Shown piece by piece: positions 58,511-64,000 of a DNA stretch of 64,000 nucleotides. Origin of the DNA: Balanoglossus misakiensis (lineage: Eukaryota > Hemichordata). How positions within the stretch are numbered: position 1 is the first letter of the stretch; each line of letters opens with the position of its first letter. The stretch spans positions 186,001 through 250,000 of the forward strand of contig CM082584.2 in assembly GCA_040954595.2 (NCBI GenBank), given 5' to 3'. The translations under genes were made by a program, and so were the position numbers. Under the pieces are notes generated by a model, which saw only the letters and a list, made by a program, of their open reading frames with translations, ran no database searches and was not told where the DNA came from.

Positions 58511-58672
58511 ATATATAATCCCATGATATTTTTCTTTATTTAACGTCATCGTATACTCGTGGTTTTCGCGGAGTCTAGCAACTTCTTGCCTACGGCTCGA
58601 AGTTGCACGGCTCTGCGAAAACACTCGTATACGATGACGTCAAACAAAGAAAAATATCATGGGATTATATAT
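58511..58672. mobile_element. Hairpin MITE
   Basis: Arms of about 50 bp (ATATAATCCCATGATATTTTTC, CGTCATCGTATACTCGTG) face each other across a short loop. The ends match the 42405-42559 hairpin in layout, and both follow a GTGATAAA string. Confidence 0.72.
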
Positions 58673-58861
58673 AAAAATAGTATTCCATAACACAGGGTCA
58701 ATCTCACTGACAATATATTCAACATCAAGTGTACTCAGATCAACAGTGTTTGTTTTGCAGTAATTACTGAATTTTTAAGATTGCTGATAAATGCTGACAT
58801 TTAATTTCACAGCCACCAAATCAAGCATTTTGAAAAAGTCAACGTCAACTTTACTCAAGTC

Positions 58862-59470
58862 TCATACTTGCTTTTCAAGCCTCTTTATCTGTTTCTCAGC
58901 TTGCACAACATACTGGGGATGTTCGACAAGTGCATTTTGGAGGGCAATAGTGAGATCTGAACCCGTTCGGTACAAAAAGGTGGAGAACTTTCTACTCACT
59001 TTTGATACAACAGAAAGGTGAATTGGATAATACACACATAGAAATTCCCGAATAAGCCAGCTATTAGGTTTTCTGTGGAATTCCACTGGTTGTACCTTGA
59101 CCTTGGGTCGCAAAGTCTGATATTCATCGTCTAAACAATCATTGAAATATTGCCTGACGTCAAACAATAGAATGGCGTGTTTTCTGAGGAGCACTTCTCC
59201 TAAAAAGACAACAGTTTTCCAGCATGCAAAATTCACCAAGTCGGTGTCACAGCTGCAGCCTTTTTGTAGCATTGTGACATATTTTTTAATTTCTTCAGCA
59301 AGTGCTATATCACTCGACATAATTAGGCCTTGTTGAATACTACACGTTGCTTTTTCCGCTAAAGCAACAAATGTTTATAACATTTCAAACAAATCAGGCT
59401 GTCTTGAGTAAGGGCAAATGGTGTGTTAGTTTGTTGGTGAATTGTTTGCACCATATCAAAATCAGGGATT
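58862..59470 (-). pseudogene. Unrecognised ORF, probable N-terminal part of the transposon-type relic
   Basis: The 152-codon frame ends at 58862. It contains EEIKKYVTMLQKGCSCDTDL and VEFHRKPNSWLIREFL, and a C-terminal coiled-coil-like segment. The upstream minus-strand frame shows ICLKCYKH near 59360 and MVQTIHQQTN near 59440, and it continues on the other side of the piggyBac relic at 60977-61070. No family recognised. Same strand as the OTU and CXC pieces. Confidence 0.4.
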
Positions 59471-59474
59471 TTAA

Positions 59475-60972
59475 CACTTTCGCTGCGGGAGGGCATTTTC
59501 TGCGCCGGCAGTCAGAATGCGGGAGGCGCATAAATGCGCCAAGATCGCGTCCGTTACTTGGTCTGTTCTATTTTATGTTCGTTGCTTATTTACTCATTTT
59601 GTATGACTATATATAGGACAGGGGTCAACCCTAATTGAGCATGCGCATATGTATTGTAAACAATCAAGTCGATTTTGTCATCAAAGGGTTTCCTTAAACA
59701 GCTGATTTTAGGTCGCCCCGATCATATTTTTTCATTCACTTGGTATTTAAAAATGGCGACATGGGCAAAGTTTGATGCCGACGAAGTTCTTGAATAAGTC
59801 TTTCAGGATAGTGACAGCGATCATAGCGATAGCGGAAGCCAAATTACGGACAACAACATCATAGAACCAGAAATAGAAGCCAGACACGGAGACAACAGAG
59901 TAGAGACAGAGAGAGAGGGAGGGTTTTTGTCATGTTCTCGGACGTCGTAACGTTGATGGTGACACGCGGTGGGTTTTGTATGACGTAAATGACAATTACA
60001 CACCGGACTGGTTGTCTGTATACGATCGTCGCTAAGGTTTATTAGTTGACACTGATGACTTTGCACCGGTTGACTTTTTTCAGCTGTTCTTTCCTGGTGA
60101 TGTGTTTGAGTTGATGTCATTGTCAGAGCAAACTGATATGTACACCGCACAATTTTTTGACAACCCTGCAATTGATGAGTTGCCCTTACGGTCAAGATTT
60201 CGCTAGATGCCTACTTCACTGAATTAAATGAAGGCGTAGGTTTCTTTGCAAATCTTGATGGGACTTTGCCAGAAGTCTATGTTGTCAGAGTATTATATCC
60301 ATTTGAAATGAATTGCCAAAACAGTACTATGCTAATGAATTTTTTTTAAATGTGTGTATATTCATATTTACCAACCTTGATTTCTTCAACTTGCAATTCA
60401 TTAAAACGTAGAGTATTTAATAAATTACTTAATTAATTTATTTTATTATTATTATTTATTTACAAGTTCAATCATTCACCTTTTCACTAATAATCTATAT
60501 TTCTTTCTCAGATTTTAAACATGTATACATGTAAATGGTGGGCATGATTTGATAATTGTTTTTATGGTCCATTAATAAATTTGATCAAATTTCTTGCTCA
60601 AAAGTCACTTGTTATTCCCTTTTATACAGGGGGAAGTTGTTTTTGACTATGTTTGTCTGTCAGCTGTGATACAATGAATTAAATACAGTATTTCAGTCAC
60701 TTATATTACAATATCTGTTGTTTTTACCATATTTCGACAGAAATCCATTATGGCTGCCAGTGTCACATGACCAATTAATGGTCATGTGACCATTTTTCAG
60801 TTTTATTATGTTGGTTGTCTTATAAAATATACTTGCTGGAAATATCATTGCATATACTTTCATATTACAAGAGATAGAGAGGGTAAAGTAAAACATTGTT
60901 TATTAGTTAAATTTACCATAGGAAACTACGCACAGGAATACATTAGCATATATTAACTACGCAGTGAAAGTG
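59475..60972 (+). mobile_element. piggyBac-like element, degenerate
   Basis: TTAA flanks both ends (59471-59474, 60973-60976). Inverted ends are CACTTTCGCTGCGG and ACGCAGTGAAAGTG. Between 59752 and 60230, frames ATWAKFDADEVLE, DSDSDHSDSGS, DDFAPVDFFQLFFPGDVFEL and NPAIDELPLRSRFR match the N-terminal part of piggyBac transposases (DDE_Tnp_1_7) with several stops. The catalytic region is deleted. The insertion splits the transposon-type ORF on the opposite strand. Confidence 0.85.
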
Positions 60973-60976
60973 TTAA

Positions 60977-61968
60977 ACAAATTGTTTGCCCGTGATAAGC
61001 ACGAAGTACACAAGGGATGGCTTTTTCTCACAGCAAGGATGTAGTGATGTTGACACAGTGGAAATGATGAAAATCCTTTAAAACCTGAGTTGGCTATACT
61101 CAATTTTGTACACAGTCCTCCTCGCCTGAAATCAGCTCTATAATGTCGCGTAAAAAAATGGCCTATTTCGCGACCCTTCAGCGGGGCCCACGGTAACGGC
61201 TACATGGTATGAAGTACTTTCCCTCATTAACATATGTTAATGAGTACCATGCGATCTGACTGTACAGACACACATGCACAACGAGAGATTAACAGGCAAA
61301 CACTGGCTGACCCATAAGCTGCCAATGGCATGTGTACTGTACACACAGCAAATGGTCTCTTTAACAGATAGCCAGTTATGAAAACATGCAGTTACCAATC
61401 ACTGTTATTATTGACAAATTGCATCCAAGTCCAGACCCAGGCTTGAATACAATTTTTTAAACAATAACAACATTGCTTACCCTGCTTCACCGAGCTGAAC
61501 AAGAAATGATGGTTGATAACCAGCATAATACTGAATAAAAATTCAAAAGTTACAGATATAGGACCTTTCGTTGCCCATATATTATATTACCATGGTCTGT
61601 GCGTTGCATTTTAATTGGTCAAGATGAACGACATCACTGACCACAAATACCCAGTAATGGTTTGTTTACATGCCCGTAAATCTGAATAGTAATATTAGCA
61701 AATAGTTCAGTGAACACAACATTTTGCATAACACAAGTTCTGGGGCCCCTAGTCTTGTGTGTGGGACATTTTCATAAATATTGATGGTTTTCTTGAGATT
61801 GTTGGTAATGTAATGGAAATAAATGTAGGGCTCGGGCTCTAGGAAAGCCAAATTTCATGGGCTCAGAAGCCTTGCCCATGAATTTTGGGCTTTCCCCTCG
61901 ACCTTGCCCAAAAACAAACGTTAATGGTCAGGGCGTTGTGCATTATTTCTATATTGTGTTGATCTTAC
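60977..61968. other. Mostly non-coding stretch
   Basis: The first 100 bp may continue the minus-strand relic interrupted by the piggyBac element (CTSCLSRANNLF in frame). The rest shows no gene. Confidence 0.4.
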
Positions 61969-62085
61969 CTGTACACTCTCCATTGACCAATCAATATTCC
62001 ACAGCACAAGTGCAATAAAAAGAGCCTGCTGTATTCACACACTGGCCTCCACAAAGATCTGCTCTCTCCATATATTCATTGACAT
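61969..62085 (-). pseudogene. Calcium-binding EGF exon with TGA
   Basis: Acceptor ATTTCAG and donor GTAAGA bound 117 nt in phase 1-1. It reads VNEYMERADLCGGQC, NTAGSFYCTC, then a TGA (plus 61991-61993) before LVNGECTG. The first cysteine (VNEC) is Tyr. Confidence 0.68.
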
Positions 62086-62415
62086 CTGAAATCAAAGATA
62101 GTTATTATTAATAAATTTATTATTATTTATTTCCTAACAAATGTAATACACATCCATCTCAGTGCATTTTCTACAGAAAATAATAAAATTAGAAAACAAG
62201 TGAAAGCTTAAAGGATAAAAATTACACTTAAAAACCCCAAACAAACAGAAACAGTTCTGAAAGACAATCCCTATAAACCAAAAAAGCAATGGAATGAAAT
62301 AGTGCTGAATAAAAGGACGAGTCTTAAAAACCCCTTTGAAAACTGTCAATAGATCCAGCATTGTGGATAGAAGGTGCACAAACACTGAATCCTCTTTAGC
62401 CATATGCCTTGTTAA

Positions 62416-63210
62416 GATGGGTCCCCCGTATCTTTTTGCCCGTTGCTATGGGCCTATATAGGACATTACACCCCGATTTGGACTAAGCCGTTTTCAGAGT
62501 CTAACAAGGGGCTGGCAACAAGTTGAAAATCTGCACGATTGTGAGCGCGCGCCCCCTGACGCCATTGATATGCAATTTAGCTAGGTCAAATTTCAAAAAG
62601 CCTAAGGCTTTTTATTCCGTGACCTAAAAAACGAACTTGATACGTATTCATTAGTTGCTCGAACCAGGGAAGATCGTGACGGATTTTGTTTTCGAATATT
62701 ATCGTTGTATCCTACGATTTCAGCATACCCGTACCACACCTGAAAAAGTCATCGATTTTGGGTGTTTTTGGACGCACTATTCCACCGGTATCGCTTCTTA
62801 GCACGATGAAAACTGAAAAAACGATCTGTCACACTGTGCGGAAGTACGTTCTCAACAAGCAGGTCAAATTTGGCTGGCCTACGTCGCCTGTGAAAAAAGG
62901 CTTAGGGATTTTTGTGAACGGTGCAAAATCTCTGTGTACAAAACATTGGATTTTTAGCGTTCGATCCAGTTACTGTGGTTACGGGACGCGCACGCTATCG
63001 CTGACCGCTGCTTTGCCGTATTAGCGTGGCGGCCTATGGCCGGGCGGTAGCTGCCGTAACCATACTCGGACAGAGTGTGTGCACACTATCGTGCGTATTT
63101 TTAACTGGTTACAAGCCCCTTGTCGGACGTTTATAACGGTTTCGATCAAAATTGAGTGTAATGTCCTGTAAAGGCCCATAGCAATGGGCAAAAAGATAAG
63201 GGGTCCCATC
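62416..63210. mobile_element. TTAA-flanked element with about 55-bp inverted ends
   Basis: Ends GATGGGTCCCCCGTATCTTT and AAAGATAAGGGGTCCCATC pair for about 55 bp. TTAA lies at 62412-62415 and 63211-63214. It contains a 112-codon ORF (62686-63024) without recognised domains and a hairpin at about 62970-63060. piggyBac- or Kolobok-type mobilisation is inferred from TTAA. Confidence 0.82.
62686..63024 (+). CDS. Orphan 112-codon ORF inside the TTAA element
   Basis: ATG-initiated, containing LKKSSILGVFGRTIPPVSLL and KQVKFGWPTSPVKKGLGIF. No family recognised. It may be a chance ORF or captured sequence. Confidence 0.25.
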   Translation: MFSNIIVVSYDFSIPVPHLKKSSILGVFGRTIPPVSLLSTMKTEKTICHTVRKYVLNKQVKFGWPTSPVKKGLGIFVNGAKSLCTKHWIFSVRSSYCGYGTRTLSLTAALPY

Positions 63211-63831
63211 TTAAGTTTTGAAATGATCATTCACGGTGATGAGTTATCAAGAATATACCCGTTAAAAATTACTGTACCCTCAGAGAAGCATTTTGTAATG
63301 TCTTTAAAATTTGATGAAAACTATATGAATTTTCTAAGTGTATATTTATTCATTTGCAGAGGTAATTTACTTAGCTATAGGTTGATAATTTATGTTAATT
63401 TCAATGAATTATGCAAATAAGTAGTGAAAATACTTGTACATGAATATATCAGACAGTCTTATAGTGTCGTGTGAGGTTGATGACACATATTCTTAACCAC
63501 ATATTTCTTGATCAATTAATTGTGTTTACACCAAAGTCCTCAATATCCATGGCAATCTCTTCCTAGGAATTGTAACACTCTCTCCAAAATCCCCTGAAAC
63601 TTGTGTACCCTGTCAGCAAAACTTTGTCTGATTTTTAAAATACAGATTACTTTTTCACCCTTGCAAACACATTTTCAAAGATAAGTTTTCACATTTGTTA
63701 ATTTGTTTATATTATGCATAATTATAATTGGAACAATTCTAAGATACAATTTCAACAAACATGTGTTCAGTACGAGTGTGCGGTTGATTTCAAATTTTAA
63801 AATGTGTGCAATGGATAGACAGGATGTGTGT
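63211..63831. other. Non-coding stretch
   Basis: AT-rich, no gene recognised. Confidence 0.4.
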
Positions 63832-64000
63832 TTAGCTGATTGTAACCATAGCAATATGCAATCCCCAAAAACAGTGTAGCCACAGAAGAGACCAATGTTT
63901 AGCTGATTGTAACCATAGCAATATACAATCCCCAAACAATGTAGCCACAGAAGAGACCAATGTTTAGCTGATTGTAACCATAGCAATATACAATCCCCAA
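63832..64000 (+). repeat. Tandem repeat of about 70 bp running off the window
   Basis: Units contain GTTTAGCTGATTGTAACCAT, CAATCCCCAAA and GTAGCCACAGAAGAGACCAA. About two and a half copies are visible. The minus-strand ORF here is only the translated repeat. Confidence 0.9.

Larger units (their letters stand above)
363..62085 (-). other. Long minus-strand EGF / GCC2-GCC3 repeat locus (gene or decaying gene)
   Basis: Roughly 37 exons or exon relics with cysteine spacing of EGF-like, calcium-binding EGF or GCC2/GCC3 type lie on this strand, and most have AG acceptors and GT donors. In transcription order they run from cbEGF exons (62.0, 47.1, 45.2 kb) through block B, three EGF exons near 30 kb, relics at 27.2, 24.4 and 22.8 kb, and block A. 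Such arrays are extracellular adhesion or matrix proteins in animals; that role is inferred. No start codon, signal peptide or transmembrane exon was found, so both gene ends lie outside or are unrecognised. Several exons are broken, so whether a full-length protein is made is uncertain. It may also be more than one gene. Confidence 0.6.

Noticed and set aside
1-64000. tRNA, rRNA or other structured RNA genes
   Set aside because: No cloverleaf with A/B boxes or rRNA core was recognised by eye. The only tRNA-like string is the Gypsy primer site.

Overview
The window is nuclear DNA of a metazoan and is eukaryotic throughout. It has phase 1-1 exons with GT/AG splice sites, Ty3/Gypsy and L2/CR1-like retrotransposons, piggyBac-type and other terminal-inverted-repeat elements, and many microsatellites. 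EGF and GCC2/GCC3-type cysteine-rich exons together with this repeat mix suggest a marine invertebrate, probably a deuterostome (hemichordate, cephalochordate or echinoderm grade). The species cannot be named from sequence alone.

The host content is one very long cysteine-rich multi-exon locus on the minus strand, with its 5' side at high coordinates. Read in transcription order it has calcium-binding-EGF-type exons (about 62.0, 47.1 and 45.2 kb), then a block of GCC2/GCC3-type exons followed by EGF-like exons (block B, 43.3-30.6 kb). Three further EGF exons follow (30.4-29.2 kb), then EGF relics in a tandem duplication, one EGF exon at 22.8 kb, and a second copy of the GCC-plus-EGF block (block A, 18.5-0.36 kb). 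Most EGF exons encode an eight-cysteine variant with two extra cysteines at fixed positions. All well-preserved ones are symmetric phase 1-1. Many exons carry stops, frameshifts or lost splice sites, and several lesions are identical in A and B. The locus is therefore either a decaying array or one in which damaged exons are skipped. Blocks A and B could be a real internal duplication or two haplotypes assembled in tandem.

Mobile elements explain most A/B differences, and the other copy often preserves the empty site. Block A carries a 7.9 kb Ty3/Gypsy element (5891-13820, 5-bp target duplication ATCAT). Its gag is split by a 3.0 kb foldback element built from two opposed arrays of 69-bp repeats. 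Block A also has a 427 bp foldback with a 10-bp target duplication. Block B carries a 1.3 kb fully palindromic element with an 8-bp target duplication and a composite insertion of about 0.8 kb. At their shared outer breakpoint, A and B run into complementary pieces of an L2-like LINE.

Between the blocks, a 2.85 kb unit (Gypsy Gag-protease relic, EGF relic and interspersed repeat X) is tandemly duplicated with almost no divergence. From about 49.8 to 61.1 kb, scattered minus-strand coding pieces look like one degenerate transposon-type gene set. They include an OTU-protease-like domain, a GDGKT/DWHxLKNYQ region, a HEEAD/SPDTD region and a C-terminal CXC cysteine cluster. These pieces are interrupted by repeat X, foldbacks and a piggyBac relic with intact TTAA ends. 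The right end has a TTAA-flanked 0.8 kb element and a tandem repeat that runs off the window.
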